Source: DASREM01 sp035652095
GTDB taxonomy: Bacteria; Acidobacteriota; Terriglobia; Terriglobales; Acidobacteriaceae
DNA length: 64,000 nt
Direction of reading: 5' to 3'
Assembly: GCA_035652095.1 (NCBI GenBank)
Contig: DASREM010000031.1
Span: forward strand, 1 to 64,000
The notes under the pieces are model-generated. The model was not told the origin of the DNA and ran no database searches. It saw nothing but the letters and a program-made list of their open reading frames with translations. A program made the position numbers and the translations under genes. Positions 14,753 through 24,184 of this stretch are shown here, one piece after another (position 1 is the stretch's first letter; the number at the start of each line of letters is the position of its first letter).

Positions 14753-17700
14753 ATGTCTCGTCTTCTCGTTCTGTTCGTTCTGTGCGGTTCTGTTCTGGCG
14801 CAGGATGCCTCCACCGGCGCGCTTCGCGGCACCGTTAGCGACTCTTCCGGAGGGCGCATCTCGACAGGTTCGGTCGTTCTGGTCAACTCCGCGACTTCTG
14901 TGCGGTACTCGGCCTTCACCGATGACCAAGGACAGTATTCCTTCCAACTGATTCCACCCGGGGACTACGTCGCGCGCGCCGAATCGCACGGCATGTCCGC
15001 GCAAGTCTCGCCGCCATTGAAGATCGAAGTGGGCGCAGCCGTGGAGCTAAACTTCACACTCTCCATCGCCGGGGCGCAGGAGTCGGTCACCGTCTCCGGC
15101 GCGCCGCAACTGGTGGATACCCAGCCCACGGCGATCTCCTCGATCATTGACGAACGGGCCATCAGCGACCTGCCGCTCAACGGGCGCCGCTTCACCGACC
15201 TGGCCCTACTGGCCCCCGGTGTGACTCAGGATCCCCGCGGGCTCACCTCGGCCTCCAACGGTGACCTGGCATTCGGCGGCATTCGCGGCTACCAGTCCAG
15301 CTATCTTGTGGACGGAGCGGACAACAACAACGCATTTTTCTCCCAGGCCCGCGGACGTTACCGGGCTCCCTACCAGTTTTCCAATGAAGTGGTGCAGGAA
15401 TTTCGGGTCTCGTCGAACACCTACGGAGCGGAACTCGGCCGCGCTGGCGGTGCGGTGGTGAACGTAGTCACCAAGTCAGGATCGAATCACTATCATGGCT
15501 CCGCGTTTTATTACGTACGCGACAGCCTGTTCAATGCCCAGCATCCGTTCACCGATACCAAGCCGGAAGACCGGCAGCAGCAGTTCGGTTTCACCATCGG
15601 CGGGCCCATCAAGCGCAATCGCGCCTTCTTCTTTGCCGGGTTTGATCAACACATCTTTCGCATTCCGACGATCGTGCGATTCCTGGATGGCAGTTCCAAG
15701 GTAGTGCCGCAAAAGGGACTGGAACCTCTGTACCACGGGGATTACGAAGAGAGCGATAAGGCCCTGGTCTTTGCCACAGCAGACCAGCTTTCGGCTATGG
15801 CCGGAAGCTACCGCTCCGAGTTGCTGGGCAATGCCGCATTCTTAAAAGCGGATGTATCGCTCACCCCCAGGCACTACCTGTCGACGCGGATCAGCACCTC
15901 GCGTTACTTCGGCGTGAACAACGTGTTCTTCGATCCTGCCAGCCCGATCACTACTTACGCGATCAGCGACAACGGAGAAGAGGATGTAACAACGGAGAGC
16001 GCCTCCCTGTCGTTGACCAGCAATCTCTCGTTCCGCACAGTCAGCCACTTTCGGGCGCAGTTCTCGCGCGATCTGCAGCAGTCCACCAGCAATTCACAGC
16101 AGGCCCTGACCCGCATCGCCAGCATCATTGACGGCTTCGGCCGCTCCACGATCCTTCCTCGCCAGACCCGCGAGCACCGTCTGCACCTGACCGAAACCAT
16201 CAGCGTGCAAGGCGGGCGTCACGCGTGGAAGTTCGGCGGCGATGTTCTGTTGACCTGGATCCAGAATTACTTTCCGTCGCTTTCCGGCGGGGAATACATT
16301 TTCGACGATATCAAGCTCAACCCGTTCACTTTCGAGCCCATGCTGGGCGGTATGCAAACCACTCCGCTGCGCGCCTATGCGCATGGAACAGCGCGCTACT
16401 ACATCCAGAATTTCGGCAGCTACACGAATCACCCCGATACCAACGAGTACGCGGGATTTGTGCAGGACACGGTGCGCATCACGTCCCGTCTCGCGTTAAA
16501 CCTGGGCTTGCGCTATGACCTGCAGACCTTCTCGACCGCGGGACTGGTGAGCAATCCGCTGTGGCCCGATTCCGGCAAGGTACCGCGAAATACCAACAAT
16601 TTCGCGCCGCGGATCGGCTTGGCCTATTCCATCGGCGACCAGCGTCCGCTGGTGATCCGGGCAGGGTATGGGTGGTTCTATACTCGCATTCCGCAGATCT
16701 ATACCTCCGCTGTGGCCACCGATAACGGGCTGAGCGCCACCAGCCTTATCCTCGATAACACCGACGCTTACGAGCACGAGATCTTCCCCCAGTATCCCAA
16801 TCCGCTGGTCAGCTGTGAGCCGGGGGCGAGTTCCTGTGCCCCTCCCGCCAGCATTGCAAATTTTCTTCAGAGCGACTTGACCGCCTTCGCCAGGAATTTT
16901 CGGACCCCGAAGGTGGAGCAGGCCAGCCTCAACCTCGAGCGTGAAGTGGCGCACCGCCTGGCGGTGGGCGTCTCATACATGTATGTGCATGGCGAAAACC
17001 TGATTCGCGGCCGCGACATGAACCTTCCAGAGCCGACTGAGGTTACCTATCCGGTTTACGATCCCACAGGCACGACCTTTCTGAACCAGTACTTTACCGT
17101 GCCGAGTTTTTCGCAGTGGCAGTTCTCGCGGACGCTGAGCTGTCCATTTCCACCTTGTATTGACCCGCTGGTGCGTCCCATCCCGCAGGTTGACGCCATC
17201 AACGTGTTTGAAAGCGCCGCCAGCAGCGTCTATCACGGAGCGACATTTTCGGTGCAGCGCCGCATGACCGACGGGCTATACTTCCGGCTCGCCTACACGT
17301 TTGCGCACGCGATCGACAACGGGCAGGATGCCCTGGTGGCCGGACGGCCGGTGGTGGTGCAAAACTCCTATGCCGCCAACTCCGAACGGGGATCGAGCGT
17401 CACCGATCAAAGGCACCGCTTCGCGCTGTCCTGGGTCGCGACTCCGCGCCCATTCGATCGCAGCCATCCCCTGCTCGGGAGCTTCTTCAATCACTGGAAG
17501 TTTTCCGGTGTGGTCACCGTGGGCAGCGGGCGTCCGGTGGACGCGCGCATGTACGGCGACCCCAACCAGGATGGCAACACTTCGAACGATCGTTTGCCGG
17601 GGTATGGGCGCAACGCGTTCACCGGTCCCGACTACGCCACCACCGATATGCGGGTGACCCGGCGCCTGTTTACCCGCGATCGTTGGAAATTGGACTTGAT

Positions 17701-17914
17701 GGTCGAATCTTTCAATCTTCTGAATCGCGACAACCGACGGGTCCAGATCACCGACGACAGCTTTCTGAATGCGGCCGGCGACTTCGTCCAAGTGAGTAAA
17801 CGTATTGGAGTCAACTACTTCCCGGGACAATACCGGGTCCCGGCGAGCTTTACCAAGGCCACCGACGCCTATGCTGCGCGCCAGGTGCAGTTCGCCCTCA
17901 AGGTCGTTTTTTAG
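14753..17914 (+). CDS. Oar-like TonB-dependent outer-membrane receptor
   Basis: The start is ATG 14753 because the signal peptide MSRLLVLFVLCGSVLAQ begins there. The frame is open back to 14282 only by chance. The 1053-aa product has an N-terminal carboxypeptidase-regulatory/SdrD-type beta domain (GALRGTVSDSSGGRISTGSVVLVN...) and a plug (PLNGRRFTDLALLAPGV, GGIRGYQSSYLVDGADNNN, GRAGGAVVNVVTKSGSNHYHGSAFYYVRDSLFNA). A large beta-barrel follows, ending QVQFALKVVF with the aromatic terminus needed for outer-membrane assembly. This Oar-like architecture is highly expanded in Acidobacteriota. The ligand is unknown. The gene stands alone. Confidence 0.93.
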   Translation: MSRLLVLFVLCGSVLAQDASTGALRGTVSDSSGGRISTGSVVLVNSATSVRYSAFTDDQGQYSFQLIPPGDYVARAESHGMSAQVSPPLKIEVGAAVELNFTLSIAGAQESVTVSGAPQLVDTQPTAISSIIDERAISDLPLNGRRFTDLALLAPGVTQDPRGLTSASNGDLAFGGIRGYQSSYLVDGADNNNAFFSQARGRYRAPYQFSNEVVQEFRVSSNTYGAELGRAGGAVVNVVTKSGSNHYHGSAFYYVRDSLFNAQHPFTDTKPEDRQQQFGFTIGGPIKRNRAFFFAGFDQHIFRIPTIVRFLDGSSKVVPQKGLEPLYHGDYEESDKALVFATADQLSAMAGSYRSELLGNAAFLKADVSLTPRHYLSTRISTSRYFGVNNVFFDPASPITTYAISDNGEEDVTTESASLSLTSNLSFRTVSHFRAQFSRDLQQSTSNSQQALTRIASIIDGFGRSTILPRQTREHRLHLTETISVQGGRHAWKFGGDVLLTWIQNYFPSLSGGEYIFDDIKLNPFTFEPMLGGMQTTPLRAYAHGTARYYIQNFGSYTNHPDTNEYAGFVQDTVRITSRLALNLGLRYDLQTFSTAGLVSNPLWPDSGKVPRNTNNFAPRIGLAYSIGDQRPLVIRAGYGWFYTRIPQIYTSAVATDNGLSATSLILDNTDAYEHEIFPQYPNPLVSCEPGASSCAPPASIANFLQSDLTAFARNFRTPKVEQASLNLEREVAHRLAVGVSYMYVHGENLIRGRDMNLPEPTEVTYPVYDPTGTTFLNQYFTVPSFSQWQFSRTLSCPFPPCIDPLVRPIPQVDAINVFESAASSVYHGATFSVQRRMTDGLYFRLAYTFAHAIDNGQDALVAGRPVVVQNSYAANSERGSSVTDQRHRFALSWVATPRPFDRSHPLLGSFFNHWKFSGVVTVGSGRPVDARMYGDPNQDGNTSNDRLPGYGRNAFTGPDYATTDMRVTRRLFTRDRWKLDLMVESFNLLNRDNRRVQITDDSFLNAAGDFVQVSKRIGVNYFPGQYRVPASFTKATDAYAARQVQFALKVVF

Positions 17915-17977
17915 TCAGAGAGCTGTGTTTTATGAGGAATAACATCTGATGTATGTACAAAAATTGAACAATATCGC

Positions 17978-18005
17978 TTGACTTGCCCGCCGAACCTTGT
18001 AATAA
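17978..18005 (+). promoter_or_regulatory. Sigma-70-type promoter of rpsU
   Basis: TTGACT (17978-17983), a 16-base spacer and TAATAA (18000-18005) lie about 45 bases upstream of the rpsU start. Confidence 0.55.
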
Positions 18006-18047
18006 CTAACGGGGTCCAATCGGGACTGGTTTGGGGGTGTAGTACGG

Positions 18048-18245
18048 GTGGCCGAAGTCAGAATTCAAGAGGGCGAGTCCCTCGAAAATGCTTTGCGGCG
18101 TTTCAAGCGCAAGGTGCAACAGGAAGACATCATCAAGGAGGTCAAGCGGCACTCCTTCTACCTAAAGCCGGGCGAAAAGAAGCGCGTGAAAGAAGCGCTG
18201 GCCCGCAAACGTAGCCGCAAAAAGGCACGCAAGGAACAGGACTAG
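18048..18245 (+). CDS. rpsU: 30S ribosomal protein S21
   Basis: This 65-aa protein has a GTG start. AEVRIQEGESLENALRRFKRKVQQEDIIKEVKRHSFYLKPGEKKRVKEALARKRSRKKARK is the S21 sequence pattern in full, ending in the usual Arg/Lys-rich tail. S21 sits on the small-subunit platform near the anti-Shine-Dalgarno and helps mRNA binding. It has its own promoter just upstream and a hairpin downstream. Confidence 0.96.
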   Translation: MAEVRIQEGESLENALRRFKRKVQQEDIIKEVKRHSFYLKPGEKKRVKEALARKRSRKKARKEQD

Positions 18246-18252
18246 CAGTGTT

Positions 18253-18281
18253 GGGCCGCCTCCCTTCCCCGGAGTCGGCCC
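18253..18281 (+). terminator. Hairpin after rpsU
   Basis: GGGCCG (18253-18258) pairs with CGGCCC (18276-18281), 8 bases past the rpsU stop. The T tract is weak (CATTGCTTTAT), so termination efficiency is doubtful. Confidence 0.35.
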
Positions 18282-18442
18282 ATTGCTTTATCCGATGGCC
18301 CCGCGTAGGACATCGGACTTCTTCTTTATTTTCGCGTGGTCAGCAGTGCTCCACCATCGCTGCGCGGGGATGGCGGACGGGCCGAATCCAGGGGTTTTCC
18401 AAGGGGCAAAAATTGAGGGGGTGGCACCTCTGCGCGTTCTCG

Positions 18443-18463
18443 CGCCAGTAGCGCCTACTGGCG
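18443..18463 (+). promoter_or_regulatory. Perfect 9-bp hairpin in the leader of the zinc-ribbon gene
   Basis: CGCCAGTAG-CGC-CTACTGGCG lies 43 bases before the ATG of the zinc-ribbon gene. It is an operator or a leader stem-loop. The remainder of 18282-18505 shows nothing else. Confidence 0.35.
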
Positions 18464-18505
18464 TCGCGTGGGTGTGGAGGATCGGGGTGAAGGGAGCATC
18501 TCTCA

Positions 18506-18820
18506 ATGGAATTCCAGGACAAGATTCTCAAGTGCATCGATTGTGGGGCTGACTTCGTCTTTACAGCTGGGGAGCAGCTGTTTTTTCACGACAAGCAGTT
18601 CAAGAACGAACCTAAACGTTGTAAGACTTGCAAAGCGAAGCGCGTCTCGGTGTTGGGGGCAGCACCGGCGCAATCCAACGGTGGCTTCGCCAAAGTCGAA
18701 ACCAGAACCGTTTGCTCCAATTGCGGCAAGGACACTACGGTGCCATTCAAACCTACACAGGGCCGTCCAGTGTTTTGCCGGGAGTGTTTCCAAAGCAGGC
18801 GGCAGATGGCGACAGCCTAA
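18506..18820 (+). CDS. Double zinc-ribbon protein
   Basis: This 104-aa protein carries two four-cysteine ribbons. The first is CIDCGADFVFTAGEQLFF...CKTC (residues about 10-44), matching the small 'probable zinc-ribbon' family (CxDCGxxFxFTAGEQxFF). The second is CSNCGKDTTVPFKPTQGRPVFCREC (about 71-95), matching the CxxCGKxxxVPFxPxxxRPVxCxxC ribbon. Proteins of this type are widespread in Acidobacteriota, Chloroflexi and other phyla and often lie near ribosomal or cold-shock genes. Their role is unknown but nucleic-acid binding is plausible. An acceptable GAAGGGAG site precedes the ATG. Confidence 0.85.
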   Translation: MEFQDKILKCIDCGADFVFTAGEQLFFHDKQFKNEPKRCKTCKAKRVSVLGAAPAQSNGGFAKVETRTVCSNCGKDTTVPFKPTQGRPVFCRECFQSRRQMATA

Positions 18821-18860
18821 AATTTAGCGCGAAACTTAACCCGGAAAATCGGAGTGCGTT

Positions 18861-19313
18861 CTAGCTTGCCTTCCTCCCGCCCTCGCGATTTGGACTGGGG
18901 GCGTGTTGGCCAGAAGGCTCTTTGATCTGGCTGATATGGTGTTTCTCGTCTTCGTGGCGCACCAGTAAGGCCTCGATCTGACGCAGCAGGTCGTCGGTGC
19001 CGACGGGTTTCACCAGCAGCGATTGCGCGCCCTCCTGCTTCCAGTGCCCGCTGCTTTGCGGGTACGCGGTGAGCATCGCGGTCGCCGGATTGTAAGGCTG
19101 CTTGCGTGCTTCCCGCACCACGTGAAAGCCGGCATCTTCGGTCTCCATGCGGGCGTCGGTGATAACGAGCTGGTAGACGTGCTCGCCCAGCTTCTGCACC
19201 GCTTCCTGGGCTGAGGCGGCGGTGTCCACTTCGAAGTGGTTCAGTTCCAGGACCGCCTTGAGGGTCAGCAAAACAGGGAGGTCGTCGTCCACCAGAAGGA
19301 TGCGCCGCTTCAT
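18861..19313 (-). CDS. Stand-alone response regulator (receiver domain)
   Basis: The start is ATG 19313, which has AGGTG upstream and begins with the receiver strand MKRRILLVDDD. The 150-aa product is a CheY-like receiver: acidic pocket D9-D11, phosphoacceptor D53 in VITDARM, T82, and K102 in LLVKPVG. The C-terminal 30 residues are unstructured and basic. With no output domain it must act by protein contact. No histidine kinase is adjacent. It is divergent from mtaB. Confidence 0.88.
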   Translation of the reverse strand: MKRRILLVDDDLPVLLTLKAVLELNHFEVDTAASAQEAVQKLGEHVYQLVITDARMETEDAGFHVVREARKQPYNPATAMLTAYPQSSGHWKQEGAQSLLVKPVGTDDLLRQIEALLVRHEDEKHHISQIKEPSGQHAPSPNREGGRKAS

Positions 19314-19428
19314 AAAGCACCTCGTAAACCGGGCAGCGGCTCCTCGCCCCTGCCCACTCAGTGTACTCCAACCGAAGAGCTGAATCACCCGCCATCCAGC
19401 CCTCCGAGACCTACGTTACTATAGATAA

Positions 19429-20802
19429 GTGGGAAGCTTTTACGTAGAGAATTTCGGGTGCCGCGCCACCCAGGCGGACGGCGCGGCCATTGAGCGGCAG
19501 CTCGAGCAACGAGGCTGGCAACGCGCTCATGGCGCCTCCGAAGCCAGGCTGGTCGTACTGAATACCTGTACCGTCACCGCGGCCGCGGACCAGGACGCAC
19601 GAGCCGCGATCCGGCGCATTCACCGTGCGAATCCCGGTTGCGAGATTGTGGTGACGGGTTGTTATGCTCAACGCGCACCCCAAGAGATTTCTGCGCTGCC
19701 CGGGGTCACGCGCGTCATCGGCAATTCGCACAAGCACGTGCTGGCCGAGTTGATCTCGCCGAACCAGCAGCAGGTTGCTCGCTCCTCTCCGAGTGAGAAT
19801 GCTTTTGTTTCGTTGCACGAGTTGGTGAAGCCGGCGCAAGAGATGCCGGTATTTGTCTCCGATATCTTTGCCCATACCGAACTGCTGGCAGCGCCCGTGT
19901 TCGATGCCGCGAATGAGCGGACGCGTCCTAACCTCAAGGTGCAGGACGGATGCGATAATCGCTGTTCTTTCTGCGTCATTCCCTATGTGCGCGGGCATAG
20001 CCGGTCGCTTCCCATAGAGCGCGTTCTTGCCGAGGTGAACACGTTGGTGGATGCCGGATATCGCGAGGTGGTCATCTCCGGAATCAACCTGGGACGCTGG
20101 GGCCGGGACCTTGGCGACGCAGGTTTCGAAGATCTGGTTCGGGCAATCCTCGATCGCACGGCGCTCGAAAAGCTTCGCATCAGCTCGGTCGAGCCGATGG
20201 ATTGGAGCAATGAGCTTATCGCCCTGGTGGCGGGTTCGGCGCGGATTGCCAAGCATGCTCATGTCCCGATGCAGTCGGGAAGCGATCGCGTGCTGCGGCT
20301 GATGCACCGCAAGTACCGTCCCTGGCATTATCGCGAAAAGATTCTTAAGATCCGGGCGGCGATGCCGGCTGCGGCGATCGGCGCCGATGTCATGGTCGGC
20401 TTTCCGGGTGAGAGCGACCAGGATTTTGAAGAAACGCGCCAGTTGATCGAAGACCTGCCGTTCACTTATCTGCACGTGTTCACCTATTCGGCACGGCCGG
20501 GCACTCCAGCGGCTTCCATGGGCGAGCAAGTTCCGGGCTCCCTTGCTCGCGAACGCAATCGGGTGTTGCGAGACCTGGCGACGAGGAAGAAGCTGGAATT
20601 TATGGCGAGCTTTATTGGACAAACTGTCGAGGCAATCACGCTCAGGAGCGCAGGCGACCTGGAAGCGCAGCATTATACCGAAGGACTCACCGAGAATTAC
20701 CTGAAGCTGCGCCTGCGCGAGCGGCACGAAGGGAATCGCTGGATCACGGCCCGCATCGAGAGCGTCGAGGACGGCGCACTCATAGGCAGGATCGAGTCTT
20801 AG
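19429..20802 (+). CDS. mtaB: tRNA (t6A37) methylthiotransferase MtaB
   Basis: This 457-aa protein starts at GTG 19429. An N-terminal UPF0004 domain has three conserved cysteines (FGCRATQADG, LNTCTV, TGCYAQ). The radical-SAM core has DGCDNRCSFCVIPYVRG (CxxxCxxC, about residues 175-190), and a C-terminal TRAM domain follows. FGCRxxQxD and the hexapeptide context fit MtaB rather than MiaB or RimO. It adds a methylthio group to N6-threonylcarbamoyladenosine at tRNA position 37. Confidence 0.93.
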   Translation: MGSFYVENFGCRATQADGAAIERQLEQRGWQRAHGASEARLVVLNTCTVTAAADQDARAAIRRIHRANPGCEIVVTGCYAQRAPQEISALPGVTRVIGNSHKHVLAELISPNQQQVARSSPSENAFVSLHELVKPAQEMPVFVSDIFAHTELLAAPVFDAANERTRPNLKVQDGCDNRCSFCVIPYVRGHSRSLPIERVLAEVNTLVDAGYREVVISGINLGRWGRDLGDAGFEDLVRAILDRTALEKLRISSVEPMDWSNELIALVAGSARIAKHAHVPMQSGSDRVLRLMHRKYRPWHYREKILKIRAAMPAAAIGADVMVGFPGESDQDFEETRQLIEDLPFTYLHVFTYSARPGTPAASMGEQVPGSLARERNRVLRDLATRKKLEFMASFIGQTVEAITLRSAGDLEAQHYTEGLTENYLKLRLRERHEGNRWITARIESVEDGALIGRIES

Positions 20803-20970
20803 AGAAGCGGGTCCCCGTTTTTTCGCGCTTTCCGCGAAGGGTTCGCATAACCATTCTTTTCGTCCCTGCGAATTTCCGCAGTCCTGTTGACCTTGCAGTC
20901 CACGGATTGGCACAATACCCAACCGCTGTTTTCGGCGAATCGCGTTGAGAGTCCATCTACTGGAGAACAA

Positions 20971-21639
20971 ATGCCTATTCGGTCCCTTGTAGTTTCCCTC
21001 GTTATTCTGCTCACCGCAGTCGCAGCGTCGGCCCAATCCAAACCCAACGTCATCGCCATCAACGGCGGACGCAACGCCGTTTACGTTGGCAAGCCTGATT
21101 TGTCTCATCCTGCAGCCCGTCCCAGCGCCGGGCTGGTCACCATCTACAGCAATCTCGGCACTGGCAGCAATGTCTATAACGGAATCGCGGGCACCGGCGT
21201 TCTCGGACAGAACGTCCCCGGCATGCTCTATCCCGAGTGGCTTGCCTACTCCTTCGTTCCCACCGCGGACCACATGATTACGCAGGTCCAGCTTGGTGTG
21301 ACCTGGGTGCAGGGCCCGAACGGAGTGATTTTCAGCATCACCGCCGACAACCCCAGTGGCGGCCCCGGTCAGCCATTCAAGTCGGTGCGCCTGGCCAACC
21401 TGCCAGTCTTTGGCACCTGCTGCACTCTGCAGACGGTGAACTTGACCACTCCCATTCCAGTTACGGCGGGAACGAAATACTGGCTGGTGGTTCGAACCCC
21501 CGACAAGAACCAGACCACCTGGGCGGTGTGGAACGACAACTTCAACGAACTTAACGGACAGCTCTGGAACAACCTCGGCTTCGGCTGGCTTGATGAAGGC
21601 ATGCAGGCGCAGGGCGCCTTCGGGGTCTTCGGGCTGTAA
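20971..21639 (+). CDS. Secreted protein with choice-of-anchor-type domain
   Basis: ATG 20971 with a GGAG 6 bases upstream starts a signal peptide (PIRSLVVSLVILLTAVAASAQ). The 222-aa product has a single beta-rich domain: NVYNGIAGTGVLGQNVPGMLYPEWLAYSFVPTADHMITQVQLGVTWVQGPNGVIFSITADNPSGGPG and ITPVTAGTKYWLVVRTPDKNQTTWAVWN. This matches the 'choice-of-anchor R'-style jelly-roll found in acidobacterial exoproteins. There is no obvious C-terminal anchor. The function is unknown. Confidence 0.75.
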   Translation: MPIRSLVVSLVILLTAVAASAQSKPNVIAINGGRNAVYVGKPDLSHPAARPSAGLVTIYSNLGTGSNVYNGIAGTGVLGQNVPGMLYPEWLAYSFVPTADHMITQVQLGVTWVQGPNGVIFSITADNPSGGPGQPFKSVRLANLPVFGTCCTLQTVNLTTPIPVTAGTKYWLVVRTPDKNQTTWAVWNDNFNELNGQLWNNLGFGWLDEGMQAQGAFGVFGL

Positions 21640-21733
21640 TTTTTGACAGGATGGTTGCTGCAGGTCTCGCTTCCGAGACCTGCGGTGCCATCTGCAGCAA
21701 ACTGCTCCCCATCGCCTCGCATCCCATTTGGCG

Positions 21734-22366
21734 ATGCCCACTACCAACTCTCACAGACAAAATGACGACCTGCACGGCAATGCTCCCGACCAGTGCAGTG
21801 TCGTCCTGCTGCTGGTGGATGTCATCAACGACCTCGATTTTCCGGACAACGACAACCTGGTGCGCGAGTCCGAGCCATTGGCCGAACGCATCCTGGGGCT
21901 GAAACAACGCTGCCGCGCCGCCGGCATTCCGACGCTTTATGTGAACGACAACCGCGGCCGCTGGCGCTCGGATTTTTGCGCCGTGGTGCGGGAATGCTCG
22001 CGTCCGGGAGCGCCCGGCCGAACCATGGTCGAGCGTTTAACGCCCGCAGATCAGGATTACGTTGTCCTCAAGCCCAAGCACTCGGCGTTCTACGCCACCC
22101 CGCTGGACATCTTGCTCGAACACATCGGCGTAAAGACCATTATCCTGGCGGGAGTGACTACCAACGCCTGTGTCATGATCACCGCCAGCGACATCTACAT
22201 CCGCGACCTGAAACTGTACGTTCCCCAGGATTGTGTCGCCGCTTTGACCGATGACGATCAAAGAGATGCACTGGAACTCATGCACAAGAACTTTGGGGCC
22301 GACATTCGACCTTCTGGAGAGTTGGACCTGCCAGCGCTTGTTGGCAGGGACACCCGGCTGGAGTAG
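21734..22366 (+). CDS. Isochorismatase-family cysteine hydrolase
   Basis: This is an isochorismatase-like hydrolase of about 210 aa. The catalytic triad is visible: Asp in LLLVDVINDL (D29), Lys in VLKPKHSAFY, and Cys in ILAGVTTNACVMITASDIYIRD. The cis-peptide-type GVTTNAC motif is typical. Family members hydrolyse amides or enol-ethers such as nicotinamide, N-carbamoylsarcosine and isochorismate. The substrate is not predictable here. I chose ATG 21734, and TTG 21728 is an alternative. Confidence 0.87.
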   Translation: MPTTNSHRQNDDLHGNAPDQCSVVLLLVDVINDLDFPDNDNLVRESEPLAERILGLKQRCRAAGIPTLYVNDNRGRWRSDFCAVVRECSRPGAPGRTMVERLTPADQDYVVLKPKHSAFYATPLDILLEHIGVKTIILAGVTTNACVMITASDIYIRDLKLYVPQDCVAALTDDDQRDALELMHKNFGADIRPSGELDLPALVGRDTRLE

Positions 22367-22385
22367 TTCCTCTTCGGATCCCGCC

Positions 22386-22525
22386 TATAAATAGTTTCGT
22401 AAAGCGTGACGGTTTTTCCCGAGCTTTGGCGCATTGCGTAGTGACGGCCAGGTTCCCCCAGCCTGGCGGGCCAGTCGCTTTACCCAGCACCGCTAAAACC
22501 AAAGCTGCATCCCAGGGAGGGATTC
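22386..22525 (+). promoter_or_regulatory. Promoter -10 and structured leader of the GloVer-repeat gene
   Basis: TATAAA (22386-22391) is a likely -10 box. About 8 bases on begins a leader closed by a perfect 8-bp stem GTAAAGCG (22399-22406) and CGCTTTAC (22476-22483). Inside is a second stem GCCAGG...CCTGGC (22447-22467). A three-way-junction shape is possible. It matches no riboswitch consensus I know. GGGAGGG precedes the ATG. Confidence 0.35.
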
Positions 22526-24184
22526 ATGCAAAAGCTGCGTTCCAGCTTGACGAGCGTTCTCGTAATTCTGCTTTTTGCCGTAGGTGGGGCCGTACTTCAA
22601 GCCCAGACCTACACCACGCTGTATAGCTTCGGTAGCGTCAGCGGTGATCCGAGGAATCCGACAACCAACGGACTCATGTCGCAAGGCCGGGACGGAAATC
22701 TCTACAGCACTACGACGTTTGGCGGTTCAACCAACACCGGGGCCGCCTTCAAGATCACCACCTCGGGAGCCTTGACCAAGTTATTTGACTTCACCAATAC
22801 GCCGGTCGGCGGTTTGGACCTGGGTTTTGATGGAAACCTATATGGCACGACCACAGGCGGCGGGACGTTCAATGTCGGCACGGTGTTCAGGATCACGCCC
22901 GGCGGACAGTTGACGACGCTGTGGAACTTTACCAGCGGCACCGATGGCGCCGGTCCTTTATATCCCCCGTTTCAAGGCCAGGACGGCAACTACTATGGGA
23001 CCAACCCCAACGTCCGTACCGGGGACTTTGGCCGCGTGTACAAGATGACCCCGGCGGGAGTGCTGACGGTGCTCGGAGCTTTCGATGGTAATAACGGCAA
23101 CAACCCGAATCTGCCGGTGCAGGCCGCCGATGGGAACTTTTATGGTACGGCGCGCTTTGGCGGGGTCAATGGATTTGGATGCCAGATCGGGTGCGGCACT
23201 CTATACAAGATCTCACCCAGCGGCACGATTACGCCCTTACACAGTTTTGCAGGGTATCCCAGCGACGGCGCCGATCCTCGCGGAGTGCTGGTGCAAGGCA
23301 ACGACGGCAACTTTTATGGAACGACGTATGCCGGGGGCGCCAACAACCTTGGCAGCATCTTCAAGATGACTCCCTCCGGGCAACTGACCATCTTGTACAG
23401 CTTCTGCTCGGCGGCGGGATGCGTTGATGGAAAGAACCCGTACGTCGGCTTGATCGCTGGAACGGATGGCAATTTGTACGGCACATCGCAAGGTGGGGCG
23501 CACAATGCGGGAGCGATCTTCAAAGTGACTCCGACGGGCACCTTCACGACGCTTTATAGTTTTTGCAATGTGAGCGGTTGCGCCGACGGCTTCTTCCCGC
23601 AAACACCGCTCATGCAGCATACCAACGGGAAACTTTATGGCGTCACCGAGTCGGGCGGCGCGAACGGATTGAATGGTGGAGTGTTCTACAGCGTTGACCT
23701 CGGCCTGAAGCCGTTCGTTAACCTGATCACTTGGACTGGCAAGGTAGGCAAGACGGTCGAGATCCTGGGACAGGGTTTCACCGGGACGACCTCGGTTTCA
23801 TTCAACGGGACCGCCGCGACGTTCACCGTTTCCTCGGACACCTATCTCACCGCAACCGTTCCAACTGGAGCGACCACGGGATTTGTGACGGTGAACACGC
23901 CGGGAGCGGCTTTAAAGAGCAACCGGAAGTTCCTGGTTTCCCCCTCCATTCTGAGCTTCAGTCCTACCAGCGGAACGGTTGGCACCGCTGTGATTATCGC
24001 GGGAAATAGCCTTACCGGCGCTACCCGGGTGACTTTCGGAGGCGTGCGAGCGGTCACCTTTTCCGTGGATTCGGATATGCAGATCACCGCAAGCGTTCCC
24101 ACCGGGGCGAAGACCGGGAAGATTCAGGTGACCACGCCGGGTGGTACGGCGTCCAGTTCGGGGACTTTTACTGTGCTGCCGTGA
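22526..24184 (+). CDS. Secreted GloVer tandem-repeat protein with IPT/TIG domains
   Basis: This 552-aa protein has a signal peptide (LRSSLTSVLVILLFAVGGAVLQAQ). Residues about 30-400 are a series of about 55-residue repeats of the form G-x-DGNLYGTTxxGGxxNxGxIFKxTPxGxxTxLYSF, the 'choice-of-anchor tandem repeat GloVer' unit, predicted to form a beta-propeller. The C-terminal 160 residues are two IPT/TIG immunoglobulin-like domains (GKTVEILGQGFTGTTSVSFNGTAATF, GTAVIIAGNSLTGATRVTFGG). It is a surface or extracellular protein of unknown ligand. It is convergent with cmk, with the stops adjacent. Confidence 0.9.
   Translation: MQKLRSSLTSVLVILLFAVGGAVLQAQTYTTLYSFGSVSGDPRNPTTNGLMSQGRDGNLYSTTTFGGSTNTGAAFKITTSGALTKLFDFTNTPVGGLDLGFDGNLYGTTTGGGTFNVGTVFRITPGGQLTTLWNFTSGTDGAGPLYPPFQGQDGNYYGTNPNVRTGDFGRVYKMTPAGVLTVLGAFDGNNGNNPNLPVQAADGNFYGTARFGGVNGFGCQIGCGTLYKISPSGTITPLHSFAGYPSDGADPRGVLVQGNDGNFYGTTYAGGANNLGSIFKMTPSGQLTILYSFCSAAGCVDGKNPYVGLIAGTDGNLYGTSQGGAHNAGAIFKVTPTGTFTTLYSFCNVSGCADGFFPQTPLMQHTNGKLYGVTESGGANGLNGGVFYSVDLGLKPFVNLITWTGKVGKTVEILGQGFTGTTSVSFNGTAATFTVSSDTYLTATVPTGATTGFVTVNTPGAALKSNRKFLVSPSILSFSPTSGTVGTAVIIAGNSLTGATRVTFGGVRAVTFSVDSDMQITASVPTGAKTGKIQVTTPGGTASSSGTFTVLP

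Noticed and set aside
19411..21747. 778-aa minus-strand frame opposite mtaB
   Set aside because: It is a GC-driven antisense frame. The plus strand carries radical-SAM and TRAM motifs and a secreted protein.
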